From positions 269,962,441 through 270,026,440 of the forward strand of contig NC_057862.1 of the NCBI RefSeq assembly GCF_019393635.1: a stretch of DNA of 64,000 bases, in the 5' to 3' direction. The notes below the pieces were generated by a model, which saw only the letters and a list, made by a program, of their open reading frames with translations, did not search any database and was not told the DNA's origin. This document shows positions 25,399 to 36,472 of this stretch, in pieces; the first letter of the stretch is position 1, and each line of letters opens with the position of its first letter. Source of the DNA: Dromiciops gliroides. Lineage: Eukaryota; Chordata; Mammalia; Microbiotheria; Microbiotheriidae. The position numbers and the translations under genes are program-made.

Positions 25399-25650
25399 AT
25401 ATTATATAATTAAACTCAAAAATACACAAAAATCAACAAATAACCTCCTTAATGACAGCCCAAGTGGAATTATATACTATAAGACACTGGAAATGAAAAT
25501 TTGAAGTTTCTAATGTTGTTTCTTCACCCCAACCTCAGAGCCGGCAAAGCTATCCTCTGTTTTCTTGGCCCTGATGAGTCTTTTAATTGTCCGCTGAGCA
25601 AGAACTCTGTTAATATTCTAAAGCAGCAATCTCTGCCTATCAGATCTCTT

Positions 25651-25783
25651 CTTTTTTTTTGTGGGGCAATGAGAGTTAACTGACTTGCCCAGGGTCACAC
25701 TGCTAGTAAGTGTCAAGTGTCTGAGGCTGGATTTGAACTCAGGTTCTCCTACATTCAGGGCCAGTGCTTTATCCATTGTGCTT
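25651..25783 (-). mobile_element. Marsupial SINE, 5'-truncated at an L1 junction
   Basis: Antisense SINE from its T tail to ATCCATTGTGC. The final CACCTAGCTGCCCC is missing and L1 sequence starts instead at about 25785, so either a deletion or the L1 junction removed the SINE promoter end. Confidence 0.8.
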
Positions 25784-27177
25784 TCCTGATGAAAAGACCA
25801 GAACTGAATAGAAAATTTGATCTTAACATACAAGACTCAAGCGAAGTTTAAAAAGGTAAACAGAGGGAAAAAAAGTTACTCAATTAGGTTAAACTGTTTA
25901 CATCCCTACATGGGAAGATAATACTCATAACTCTTAAGAACTGCAAATGTATTTGGGCAGAGAGAAGGACTTTACACAGACGGTATAAATATAAATTGTC
26001 TTTGATGTGATGATACAGAGAAAATTAAGGGGTTAGAAAGGGAGTCTATAGGGAGAAGAGGAAAGGGGAGGTGGAATGGGATGAATTATATCATATGAAG
26101 AGGTGAAAAAAAAACCTATTACAATAGAGGGAAACAAAGGAGGGGTGAACGTTGTTTCAACCGTACTCTCATTAGATTTGATTCAAAGAGGGAATAACAT
26201 ATACGTTCATTGGGATAAAGAAGCTCATTCTTTAGGGAAGTAAAAGGAGGGGGGGAGGGGGGACTGATAGAAGGGAGGACAAAAACAAGGGAGAAAAGGA
26301 TAAAGAAAAGGGAGGGGGGCGATAAAAAGGGAGGGCAGATTGGGGGAGGCAGGGGTAAGAAGCAAAACATCGGTGAGAAGGAATAGGGGGAAAGAAGGGG
26401 GAAAAAGTACAAAGGGGGTAAATAGAATGGAGGGGAATAGAAAGTTAGCAATAATAACTGTGAATGTGAATGGGATGAACTCTGCTATAAAATGGAAGCA
26501 AATTGCAGAGTGGATTAAAAACCAGAATCCTACAATATTCTGTTTACAAGAAACACATCTAAAGCAGGGAGATACACACAGAATAAAGGTAAAAGGCAGG
26601 AGCAGACTATATTATGCTTCAGCTAAAGTTAAAAAAAAGCAGGGGTAGCAATCCTTATCTCAGACAAAGCACAGGCAAAAATAGATCTCATTAAAAGAGA
26701 TAAGGAAGGAAACTACATCTTGCTAAAAGGTACTATAGATAATGATGTAATATCAATATTAAATATGTATGCACCAAGTGGTATAGCATCCAAATTCTTA
26801 GAGGAGAAGTTAAATGAGTTACAAGAGGAATTAGACAGTAATACTATACTAGTAGGGGATCTGAATCTCCCCCTCTCAGAATTAGATAAATCTAGCCACA
26901 AAATAAATAAGAAAGAAGTGAAAGAGGTGAATAGATTAATAGAAAAGTTAGATATGATAGATGTCTGGAGAAAATTGAATGGGGGTAGAAAGGAATATAC
27001 CTTTTTCTTAGCAGTACATGGCACATTTTCAAAAATTGACCATGTATTAGGGCACAAAAACATCATAGTCAAATGTAGAAAGGCAGAAATAGTAAATGCA
27101 TCCTTCTCAGATCATGATTCAATAAAAAATTACATGTAAGAAAGAGCCATCGAAAAGTAGAATGAAAATCAATTGGA

Positions 27178-27531
27178 GGGGGCAGCTAGGTGATGCAATG
27201 GATACAGCACTGGCCCTGGAGTCAGGAGTACCTGACTTCAAATCTGGCCTCAGACAATTAACACTTACTAGCTGTAAATAAAAAAAAAAGGGGGGGGGCA
27301 GCTAGATGGCACAGTGGATAGAGCACCAGCCCTGGAGTCAGGAGTACCTGAGTTCAAATCTGGCCTCAGACACTTAACACTTACTAGCTGTGTGACCCTG
27401 GGCAAGTCACTTAACCCCAATTGCCTCAACTAAAAAAAAAAACAAAACACTTAATAGCTGTGTGACCCTGGGCAAGTCACTTAACCTCAAATGCCTCACT
27501 TAAAAAAACAAAAACAAAACAAAACAAAAAA
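27178..27531 (+). mobile_element. Outer SINE inserted in L1 ORF2 (split by a second SINE)
   Basis: The left part (27178-27275) starts GGGGGCAGCTAGGTG and stops after ACTAGCTGT; the right part (27462-27531) resumes GTGACCCTGGGCAAG and ends with an A-rich tail. Perfect 14-bp direct repeats GAAAATCAATTGGA (27164-27177 and 27532-27545) date the outer insertion into L1. Confidence 0.93.
27276..27445 (+). mobile_element. Inner SINE nested in the outer SINE
   Basis: A complete copy starting near 27292-27298 with an A tail to 27445. Its own direct repeats are AACACTTACTAGCTGT (27260-27275) and AACACTTAATAGCTGT (27446-27461), which are outer-SINE sequence. An extra aaataaaaaaaaaa plus a G run (27276-27297) lies between the left repeat and the canonical SINE start. 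Confidence 0.9.
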
Positions 27532-30500
27532 GAAAATCAATTGGAAATTAACAATTTCATTCTAAAGAATGAATGGGTCAAACAACAAATCATAGAAATA
27601 ATCAATAACTATATCCAAGAGAATGATAATAATGAGACAACCTGCCAAAATCTATGGGATGCAGCCAAAGCAGTGCTTAGGGGAAATTTTAGAGCTCTAA
27701 ATGCTAACATGAATAAAAAAGAGAAAGAGGAGATTAATGAAATGGGCATGCAACTTAAAAAGCTAGAAAAAGAACAAATTAGAAATCCCCAATTAGATAC
27801 TAAACTAGAGATCCTGAAGATTAAAGGACAAATTAATAAGATTGAAAGAATTAATCAATAAAACTAAGAGCTGGTTTTATGAAAAAACCAATAAAATAGA
27901 TAAAACATTGGTTAATTTGATTTAAAAAAAGAAAGAAGAAAACCAAATTACCAGTATCAAAAATGAAAAGGGTGATGTTACCACCAATAAAGTGGAAATT
28001 AAATCAATAATTAGGAATTATTTTGCCCAACTGTATGCCAAAATTTTGACAATCTAAAGGAAATGGATAAATATTTACGAAAATAAAAACTGTCCAGGTT
28101 AACTGAAGAGGAAATAAAATCCTTAAATAAACCCATATTAGAAAAACAAATAGAACAAGCCATTAATGAACTCCCTGAGAAACCATCCTCAGGGCCAGAT
28201 GGGTTTACAGGTGAATTTTACCAACCATTTAAAGAGCAATTAAGTCCAATATTATACAAATTATTTGGGAAAATAGGTAAAGAAGGAGTTCTACCAAATT
28301 CATTTTATGACACAAATATGGTGGTGATACCAAAACCAGGCAAAGCAAAAACAGAGAAAGAAAATTATAGACCAATTTCCCTAATGAATATTTATGCTAA
28401 AATCTTAAATAAGATATTAGCAAGGAGATTACAGCAAGCAATCACCAGGAAAATACACTATGACCAGGTGGGATTTATACTAGAATTCAGGACTGGTTCA
28501 ACATTAGGAAAATTATTAACATAATCAACCACATCAATAAGAAAACTCACCAAAATTGTATGATTATCTCAACAGATGCAGAGAAAGCTTTTGACAAAAT
28601 ACAGCACCCATTCCCAATAAAAACACTAGAGAGCTTAGAATAGGTGGAGCTTTCCTTAAAATAATAAACAGTATCTCCCTAAAACCATTAGCAAGCATTA
28701 TATGCAATGGAGATAAATTAGAGGCCTTCCCAATAAGATCAGGGGTGAAACAGGGATGTCCATTATCACCCCTATTATTTAATATTGTACTAGAAATGTT
28801 AGCTTTAGCAATCAGAGAAGAAAAAGGAATTAAAGGAATTAGAATAGGCAAGGAAGAAACAAAACTATTGCTCTTTTCAGATGATATGATGGTATACTTA
28901 AAGAATCCTAGAGAATCAACTCAAAAATGACTTGAAACAATTAACAACTTTAGCAAAGTAGCAGGATTTCAAATAATTGCACATAAATCATCAGTGTTTC
29001 TGTACATGACCAACAAAGTCCAGCAGCAAGAGATAGAAAGAGAAATGCCATTTAAAGTAAGAGTAGATAATATAAAATACTTGAGAGTCTACTTGCCAAG
29101 ACAAACCCAGGAACTCTATGAACACAATTACCAAACACTCTTCACAGAAATCAAATCAGATCTAAATAATTGGAAAGGTATCAATTGTTCATGGATAGGC
29201 AGAGCTAATATAGTAAAAATGACAATACTACCTAAATTAATTTACTTATTCAGTGCCATACCAATCAGACTACCTAAAAATTATTTTATAGAGCAAGAAA
29301 AAATAATAACAAAATTCATCTGGAAAAACAAAAAATTAAGACTATCCAGGGAAATAATGAAAAAAATGCACAGGAAGGTGGGTTAGCTGTACCAAATCTG
29401 AAACTTTTCTATAAAGAGGCAGTCATCAAAACTATCTGGTACTGGCTAAGAAATAGAGTGGAGGATCAATGGAATAGGCTAGGCACAGGAAATATGATAG
29501 TAAATGACACTAGTAATGTAGTGTTTGATAAACCCAAAGTCTCCAGCTTCTGGGATAGAAATTCAGTATTTGACAAAAACTGCTGGGAAAACTGGAAGAT
29601 AGTATGGCAGAAATTAGGCATAGACCAATATCTTACACCTCATACTAAAATAAGGTCAAAATGGATACATGATTTACACATAAGAGGTAATACCATAGGT
29701 AAATTAGGAGAGGAAGGAATAGTCTACTTTTCAGATCTTTGGAAAGGAAAACAGTTTATGACCATATAAGAGATAGAGAATAGTATGAAATGCAAAATGG
29801 ATGATTTTGATTACATTAAATTAAAAAGGTTTTGTACAAACAAAAGCAATGCATACAAAATTAGAAGAGAGGCAGAAAGCTGGGAAACAATTTTTATGGC
29901 CAGTACTTCTGATAAAGGCCTCATCTCTAAAATATATAGGGAACTAAATCAAATTTATAAGAACCCAAGTCATTCCCCAGTTGAGAAATGGTCAAAGGAT
30001 ATGAACAGGCAGTTTTCTGATGAAGAAACCAAAGGTATCTCTTCCCATATGAAAAAATGCTCTAAATCTCTAACGATTAGAGAGATGCAAACAAAAAAGG
30101 AAAATAATAAATGTTGGAGAAGCTGTGGAAAAATTGTAACACTAATGCATTGTTGGTGGAGTTGTGAACTGATCCAACCATTCTGGAGAGCAATTTGGAA
30201 CTATGCCCAAAGGGCTATAAAGCTGTGCATACCCTTTGACCCAGCAATACCACTTTTGGGTCTTTTGCCCAAAGAAATCATGGAAAGGGGAAAAGGACCC
30301 ACATGTACAAAAATATTTGTAGCTGCTCTTTACGTGTTGGCAAGGAATTGGAAGTTGAGGGGATGCCCATCAATTGGGGAATGGCTGGACAAGTTGTGGT
30401 ATATGAATGTAATGGAATACTATTGTGCTGTAAGAAATGATGAGCAGAAGGAGTTCAGAGAAACCTGGAGGGTCTTGCATGGGCTGATGATGAGTGAGAT

Positions 30501-30791
30501 GACCAGAACCAGAAGAACATTGTACACAGCATCATCAACATTGTGTGTTGATCTACTGTGATGGACTAGATTCTTCTCACCAATGCAATGGTACAGAAGA
30601 GTTCCAGGGAACTCAAAATAGAAGAGGATCTCCAAATCCAGGAAAAAAAAAAGAACTGTGGAATATAGATGCTGAATGAACCATACTATTTATTTTGTTT
30701 TTGGTCCTGTTCTTTTTCTATTTTGAGGTTTTTTCCTCATTGCTCTGATTTTTCTCTTATAACATGACTAATGCAGAAATATGTTTAATGT

Positions 30792-30796
<5 letters not shown>

Positions 30797-30840
<44 letters not shown>
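30797..30840. repeat. (TA)n microsatellite in L1 3' UTR
   Basis: About 22 uninterrupted TA units. The related L1 tail at 38750 has only a short 'tatatatgtac' here, so this is an expansion specific to this copy. Confidence 0.95.
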
Positions 30841-30841
<1 letters not shown>

Positions 30842-30865
30842 CCTATAGCAGATTACCTGCTATCT

Positions 30866-30897
30866 AGGGGAGGGGGCAGGGAGGGGAGGGAGGGAGA
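30866..30897 (+). other. G-rich tract of L1 3' UTR (G-quadruplex-prone)
   Basis: Six or more G runs of 3-5 within about 32 nt (ggggagggggcagggaggg...). The equivalent tract is present in antisense at 38682-38719. A G-rich polypurine tract is an established property of L1 3' UTRs; folding here is inference. Confidence 0.7.
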
Positions 30898-30989
30898 AAA
30901 ATCTGAAATTCGAAAGCTTATATAAACAAAAGTTGAAAACTATCTTTACATGTAACAGGAAAAAAAATACTTTATTTAAAAAAAAACAT

Positions 30990-33100
30990 TTTTATACAGG
31001 ATTTAGTATAAAATGTTTAATTTTGGCAACTTTTAATGGAGGAAATCAATCACTAAAGACTGGGTCAGCAAGAGGAAGGCCTATTCTTTTGCCATGCTGT
31101 GGGTTCAAGGATTTATGGACCATTGTGTGCAAATTAATTCCTGGTCTTTTTTATCATAACCTGACAAGCACTGTCTTTTCCTTTGTCCAACAGCATAGGG
31201 GCCCTCAAAGTGGAAGGTTTAGGATATCCCAAGACACCAAACATTAGGTTGGCTTTGGTAAAGGCCTTTTACTTTGGATTCTCTATGAAATATATGAAAA
31301 ATATGAATAAGGAAATACATTCAGTAAAAAAGAGAACATGATAAGATTTGACCATAAGGGTGATTAAGTAATAGAATAGGCTACACTGTTCTTATGGAAA
31401 AGCCAACTCTAATGATCTTAAGGGCGTCTTTGGATAATTAGCCTTTTTTTTTCCTGTTCATCTAGAAGCCAAAACTTGACCTAAAAAATTTGGTAGAGCC
31501 ATTCTAGCTTTGTAGTTCTACCTCATGCCATTTCTAAAAAAAATTCCTCTCCATTTTCTCTGTTTAATATTCACTGTTCTTTCAACCTTCACCTATTTGG
31601 CCAATCTGCCAAAGCAGAACAGTATAGATGACTGGCGTATTGATGATGTTAAATTTTTGCTTGACTTGGGCAATATGTCTAGTGGGACTTCAAATTTCCA
31701 CTTTCCATCTTTTTTCTTTTATTTTTCCATGGCACCTGCACACATCTTGATTTCTTGATCATTTTTTACTTATTATTATTGTCATGTTTTCAGAGCTCTT
31801 CATATGTCAGTATTAATTCAGGGGATTCTTGTTTGGCACTGGGGGAGTTAAAGCACTTCAAGAGTAGTGTAAATTCTTAATTAATGTGGAAAAAAGAAAT
31901 CACTTATCATTTATTTTAAAAATCCAATACTGATCCAAATAGTATTTTGGAGTGAATGGGTAGGTTCCTAATTCTCTGATTCTTCCTGCTGGTGTGAGGG
32001 CTGTTCACAACAGCACTTCACTTTTTGGTTTCTTTATTAAAATTCTGCACTCAGCTATAAGAAATTAGCCTCCTAGAGGTGAATCACTTCTTCTACAACA
32101 CAGAAGAAATCGTTTCCTACAGCAAAGAAAATCCTGCATACATTCCTAAAGCAGACAATAATAATAATAGTAGTAATAATAATAATAATAAAGATCAAAT
32201 GGGCTTATTACATAAACCATTCCAAGTATAAAATCAGGTGGCTGAATGTTTAAATAATGTGGATTGTAGTACCTGATAGGTCTGAAATGGGAATGTGATG
32301 GGATTTTCAGTGAACTTTAAACTTAAAGCTCTTTAGTAATTGAAAAACGGAATAACTTGAAGTGTGTGTGTGTTCTCTGTCACCACTGGCCCCGTACATA
32401 CTGTCCTCCCTCTTTTTTCCCCAGTAGGATATTCTGAAAGCTAATAGTAGTAACTACCCTGGAAGAGGCATTGAGAGAGCTCCTCAGACTCGGGCAGCAG
32501 GTATGCTTAAATGATCCTGCTGAGAGTTAGTCTTCTCTTTAATTATCTGCAAAATGCTCTGGCAGGACGACTGTTTCTTTTTCTTCTTTCTGTCCCCTGC
32601 TTTATATAATTGGAACTTTCAAAGGCTTCCCCTTTCCATTTCTAGGTGGTTATGCCAGACCTTAAGTCTCACTGTGGAAGTATAGTCCTTGATAAAGCAA
32701 ACCTCAGGGGCAAAGGTGTAGCTATTTCCAGTTGAACTGCCTGCTGGAGTACCTCTTTATACAAAACCAAAAGAGGCCAGAGAGGGACTCAGAGAATTAC
32801 CAAGTTTTGGGCTTGATCTCCTTCCTTTCCTGCCCAAACTTCCTATATTTTACTTCAAACTTTCTCTGTCTCCTTCAATTTCCCTCACCTCTCTTCCTCT
32901 ACCTCCTCTCACCTAGGTCTGATTTAATCCCTGCCTAGAGGCCTCTCACCTAGAGCCTATTTAATGCTCCTCCCTATCCTGTGCCCCAATCAAACCTGGC
33001 CTTTCTGGTGACTCCTTAGCCCTCATTGTCTGCTCAGCTTAAAAGCAGTCTTGAGAGCATGTATTTGGTAAGATGAGAGATACATTTTTAAATTTTTATA
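30990..33100. other. Mostly unique sequence between two L1s
   Basis: No TE match I can support. Contains an (ATA)n/(TAA)n run near 32155-32191 and the candidate noncoding exon at 32425. The open frames at 30933-31247, 31525-31758 and 32732-32938 have no features suggesting coding. Confidence 0.4.
32425..32500 (+). other. Candidate noncoding exon (weak)
   Basis: A 76-nt segment between a good acceptor (CTCTTTTTTCCCCAG) and a good donor (GCAGCAG|GTATGC). All three frames contain stops in the first 20 nt, so if spliced it would be UTR or lncRNA. It lies in a repeat-free, slightly CpG-bearing block. Confidence 0.2.
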
Positions 33101-33811
33101 TTTTAGGGGTAAAGCAATGATGTTCATTCTGGCCATTATTATTTAATATTGGAATATGAGGAGGAAAAAATATTGAAGGAGCAAATGCTGGTAAAGAAGA
33201 ACCAAAGATATCTCTTTTTCTTTTCAGATGATATGATGATTTATTGAGAGCTCCCCAAAGAGATAAGTAAATAATTGAATGAAGCAAGAGCTTTAGCAAA
33301 ATTACAGTATGTAAGGTAAATCCATATAAAACATTAGTATTTCTGTATGTTAATATTTATTGTTATTGTTATTGCTGAGCAGATAGAGATAAATTTCATC
33401 TAAATAACAAGAATTTATATATTAAATATATAAAAATATTTGGGGATCTACCTACCAAATTACACATAGAAACGAAATGAATAACTACAAATTACTCTTT
33501 ACAAAAAAAAGATCTAAATAATTGGAGAAATATTAATTGCTCACAAGTAGGCTGAGCCAATCTAATAAAAATGACAATGCTACATGAATTAATTTGCTTT
33601 TTCAATCCCATACACATCAAACTACTAATGCCTTACTTTATAGAGCTAGAAAAAATAACAAATTCATCTAGAGAAACAAAAGTTCAAGAATCTCAAGGGA
33701 AATAATGGAAAAAAAAACGGGAATAAGAGACCCTATCAGTCTCAAAGCAGTAATTATCAAACAATTTGGTACTAGTTAAGGAATAGAAATTGGTTAAGAA
33801 ATAGATTGATC

Positions 33812-33987
33812 GGGGCAGCTAGGTGGCGCAGTGGATAGAGCACTGGCCCTGAATTCAGGAGGACCTGAGTTCAAATCCAGCCTCAGACACTTGACACTTA
33901 CTAGCTATGTGACCCTGGGCAAGTTACGTAACCCCAATTGCCTCTCAAAAAAAAGAAAGAAAGAAAGATAGATAGAAAGAAAGAAAG
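33812..33987 (+). mobile_element. Marsupial tRNA-type SINE, young-looking
   Basis: Good consensus start GGGGCAGCTAGGTGGCGCAG with CpG retained in the A-box region; tail grown into AAAG/GATA repeats. Perfect direct repeats AGATTGATC at 33803-33811 and 33988-33996. Confidence 0.95.
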
Positions 33988-34684
33988 AGATTGATCATTA
34001 GAACAGATTAGTTATAAAATATGCAGCATAAAATTAATACAACAACCTTGTGATTAAAAATCTAAATATCATAGCTAATAGGGCAGGAACTTATTATTTG
34101 GCAAAACTATAGTCTGTTAGAAACTGGGTATAGACCAACATCTCATAAAACATACAAAGATAAGCTACAAATGGATACAGACTTTAGACATAAATGTTGA
34201 CATCATAAATAAATTTGATGTGAAAGGAAAAAAACAACCTTTCAGATTTATGGACAAGAGAATAGTTCATGAAACAAGGAATAGGGAAAATCACAAAAGA
34301 GAAACTGAACAATTTTGATTATATAAAATATAGGTTTTGAACAAATAAAACCAAGGAAGGTAAAATTATCAGGGAAATAGATGAATGGTAAAAAAATATT
34401 TGTGTCTCTGATAAAGGGTCTTATTTTTATGATATGTAAATGGTTTGAATATATAAAAATAATATCCATTCCCCAATTAATAAATGGTCAAAAATATGAA
34501 TAAGTAGTTTTTAAAGGAAGAAATCCAATTTATCAATAGACATATAAAAATGTTTCAAATTGTTAATAACTAGAGAAATGAAAATTAAGGCAACTCTGAG
34601 GTTCCATCTTAGACCTATCAGGTTGACAGAAAATGAAAATGAAAAATGTTGGCAGGGTTTTTGGAAAACATGTACATTAATAAC

Positions 34685-34833
34685 TTTTTTTTTTTTTAGT
34701 GAGACAATTGGGGTTAAGTGACTTGCCCAGGGTCACACAGCTAGGAATTATTAAGTGTCTGAGGCTGGATTTGAACTCAGGTCCTCCTGACTCCAGGGCT
34801 GGTGCTCTATCCACTGCACCACCTAGCTGCCCC
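34685..34833 (-). mobile_element. Marsupial tRNA-type SINE in L1
   Basis: Antisense copy with a T tail. Perfect direct repeats CATTAATAAC at 34675-34684 and 34834-34843. Confidence 0.94.
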
Positions 34834-35093
34834 CATTAATAACATTTTTGATGATATAAATTGGTCTGGTCATTTTGGAAAGCAATTTCGACCTATGCCC
34901 CCAAATCTATTAACTATATAATACCAATAATGTATCTTTATCTCCAAAGTAGTCAAAGAAAGAGAAAAAGGATCCTACATGTGGAAATTTACATAATATA
35001 ATTTTATAATAAATATACAAATTATTTTGTTATATCAACATATCACATATTATCATATATAATGCATATAATACACATGAATTTGTGTGTGTG

Positions 35094-35261
35094 TATTTCT
35101 TGTTCAGTCATCTCAGTTGTGTTCAACTTTTTGTGACCCCATTTGGGCTTTCTTAGCAAAGATACTGTAGTGATTTTCAATTTCCTTCTCCAGCTCATTT
35201 TATAGAAGAGAAACTGAGGTACATAGGGTTAGATGACTTGGACCAGGGTCACACAGCTAGT

Positions 35262-35262
<1 letters not shown>
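35094..35262 (-). mobile_element. Mar1-like SINE, RTE-tailed, truncated by CA repeat
   Basis: Begins ttgttcagtcatctcagttgtgttc..ctttttgtgaccccat, the RTE/BovB-type tail, then tgattttcaatttccttctccag, the MIR-like core and gggtcacacagctagt, where it runs into (CA)n. Confidence 0.85.

Positions 35263-35306
<44 letters not shown>
35263..35306. repeat. (CA)n microsatellite
   Basis: About 21 CA units arising at the end of the Mar1-like SINE. Confidence 0.95.
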
Positions 35307-35308
<2 letters not shown>

Positions 35309-35601
35309 TGACAAAGAACTGGAAACTTAGTTGCCTATTGGGAAATGGTCAAATTATGTCTTATGCATGTAAATGGAATGCCATTTTGCTCTAAGAAATA
35401 ATGATGAGAAAAGTTTCAGAAAAATCTGGGAAGACACATGCAAACTGAGGTAAACCTAGACCGAGGAGAAAAATCTATGCAATAACAAGATTGTAATCAA
35501 TCAAGGCAATGACTAACCATAACTCCAGAAGATCCATTATAAAAATGTTACTTCTTGACAGAGACAATAGATTCAGATGATACACTGAGACATAAACACA
35601 C

Positions 35602-36047
35602 TGTAATGATTGGAATGATATCACCTACTGGAGACTTGCTGTGGGAAAGCTCCACCATGAGGAAAATGCCTCAAGAGGCATTGTGGCTTTTCCTTGGCGT
35701 CAGGAAATGACATTTGCTCATGGGTGCTGTCTATCAAGGCTACTAGCCAATCAACTTGAGGAGCCTCCTATGGTCTGGGAGGAGACAGGAAAGAGGAAAA
35801 GGAGCCTGCGCGGAGAGCTCTGGGGCTTTTTGGGTTCCTGACTGGATGGTGGTGGCGGCAGAGGACTTCACAGGAAATTTGAGGAAAGATAGGAATGCCA
35901 GGCTGTTGGAATTCTGTTCTCAATCTTTTTCTTTCTATTTTCCAATAAACCCTTAAAAACCTAAACCCGTTTTATCAGTGATTTTAGTCAGTTTCCCCCA
36001 AAACTGGGGGAACAGATTAGAATCCACATTTAGAATCTTAAATTACA
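35602..36047 (+). mobile_element. Probable solo LTR inside L1 3' UTR
   Basis: A 446-bp unit with inverted ends TGTAAT...ATTACA, internal G+C-rich part with retained CpGs (gcctgcgcggagagc, ggtggcggcag) and a poly(A) signal AATAAA near 35944. It interrupts otherwise continuous L1 3' UTR (35450-35600 and 36228-36400). AACACA is present next to both ends but one base off a perfect target duplication. Orientation inferred from AATAAA. No internal retroviral genes remain. Confidence 0.65.
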
Positions 36048-36215
36048 CAACACATACACATATATGTTTATATATATGTGCATTTGTGTGTATATACATA
36101 CACACAGATATATATTTATATATTATTATGTATATATTATATATTGTATATACAAGTGCCTATGCATATACATATATGTGCATATACACATACATATACA
36201 CACATGCATACATAC
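36048..36215. repeat. Alternating TA/CA/TG simple repeat
   Basis: Imperfect purine-pyrimidine alternation (acacatacacatata, tgtatatacatac) just right of the LTR; source of spurious Y/I/C-rich frames. Confidence 0.9.
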
Positions 36216-36399
36216 AACCACCTATATGGACATGGCCAATTTGGGAATTGATTTACTTTTTTTCCCAATTCTTTTTATTTGATTAGTTATTTTTATCATA
36301 AGGGCCTTTTTTTTCTTTTCCTTTTCCAATGAGGGTGAGTGGGATGGGAAGAAAATAGTTTTTGCTAATAAAAAAATTAAATTGAAAGCTAAAACAAAA

Positions 36400-36472
36400 T
36401 ATATGAGCTCCTTGAGAGAAGAAATTATTTTGCCTATTTCTTTGTATCCCCAGAATAATACCTGTGCATTTT
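36400..36472 (+). mobile_element. L2/MIR3-like 3' fragment, left part
   Basis: gctccttgagagaagaaatt...tttgtatccccagaataata matches the ancient mammalian pattern; it continues at 37233-37265 (aggcttaataaatgcttcctgattgg) after the RTE insertion. Confidence 0.65.

Larger units (their letters stand above)
26427..30561 (+). pseudogene. L1 ORF2 (endonuclease-reverse transcriptase), disrupted
   Basis: ORF2p nicks target DNA and reverse-transcribes L1 RNA at the nick. ATG 26427 opens an APE-type endonuclease: TVNVNG, CLQETH (catalytic Glu), GDLN and SDHDS are readable, split by a frameshift near 26640 and a stop at 27137. After the SINE insertion the linker resumes at 27546. The RT domain follows: SGPDGF (28193), NYRPISL (near 28360), a frameshift near 28524, STDAEKAFD (near 28570), [11 protein letters not shown] (28748) and the catalytic box FSDD (28874-28885), where most L1s have FADD. 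The C-terminal segment (29785-30561) keeps the CX3CX7HX4C knuckle near 30112-30168 and the usual end. Frames are broken at about 27861, 28640, 28928, 29385 and 29767. Retrotransposition is therefore not possible from this copy. Confidence 0.92.
25785..30985 (+). mobile_element. L1 LINE, 5'-truncated, nearly full ORF2
   Basis: Starts inside the 3' end of ORF1 (the K-R-P-E-L-N-R-K-F-D motif at about 25793-25823, same as in the ORF1 at 40281), followed by an inter-ORF spacer rich in AGGGG tracts to 26426, ORF2 to 30561 and a 3' UTR to about 30985 with a G-rich tract and A-rich end. It carries a SINE-in-SINE insertion (27178-27531) and a (TA)n expansion in the 3' UTR. It is the best-preserved L1 in the window but is inactive because ORF2 is broken in several places and 5' UTR and ORF1 are missing. 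Confidence 0.93.
33108..36400 (+). mobile_element. L1 LINE, 5'-truncated within RT, multiply interrupted
   Basis: Starts at the G-V-K-Q motif before the RT catalytic box; FSDDMM is readable at 33221-33238. It continues through decayed C-terminal ORF2 (33300-34680, 34845-35090, 35307-35450) into the 3' UTR (35450-35600) and resumes at about 36228 (acatggccaatttggg) to about 36400. Inserted in it: SINEs at 33812 and 34685, a Mar1-like SINE at 35094, a solo LTR at 35602 and microsatellite sequence. Confidence 0.85.

Noticed and set aside
26119..26451. 110-codon minus-strand Pro/Phe/Ser-rich frame
   Set aside because: Antisense of the purine-rich L1 inter-ORF spacer; low-complexity shadow.
26713..27072. 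119-codon minus-strand frame
   Set aside because: Exact shadow of the L1 ORF2 endonuclease on the plus strand.
33812..33900. tRNA gene suggested by A and B boxes
   Set aside because: The promoter boxes belong to the SINE; no cloverleaf acceptor or anticodon arm is present.
35978..36286. 102- and 72-codon Tyr/Ile/His-rich frames
   Set aside because: Translation of the alternating TA/CA simple repeat.
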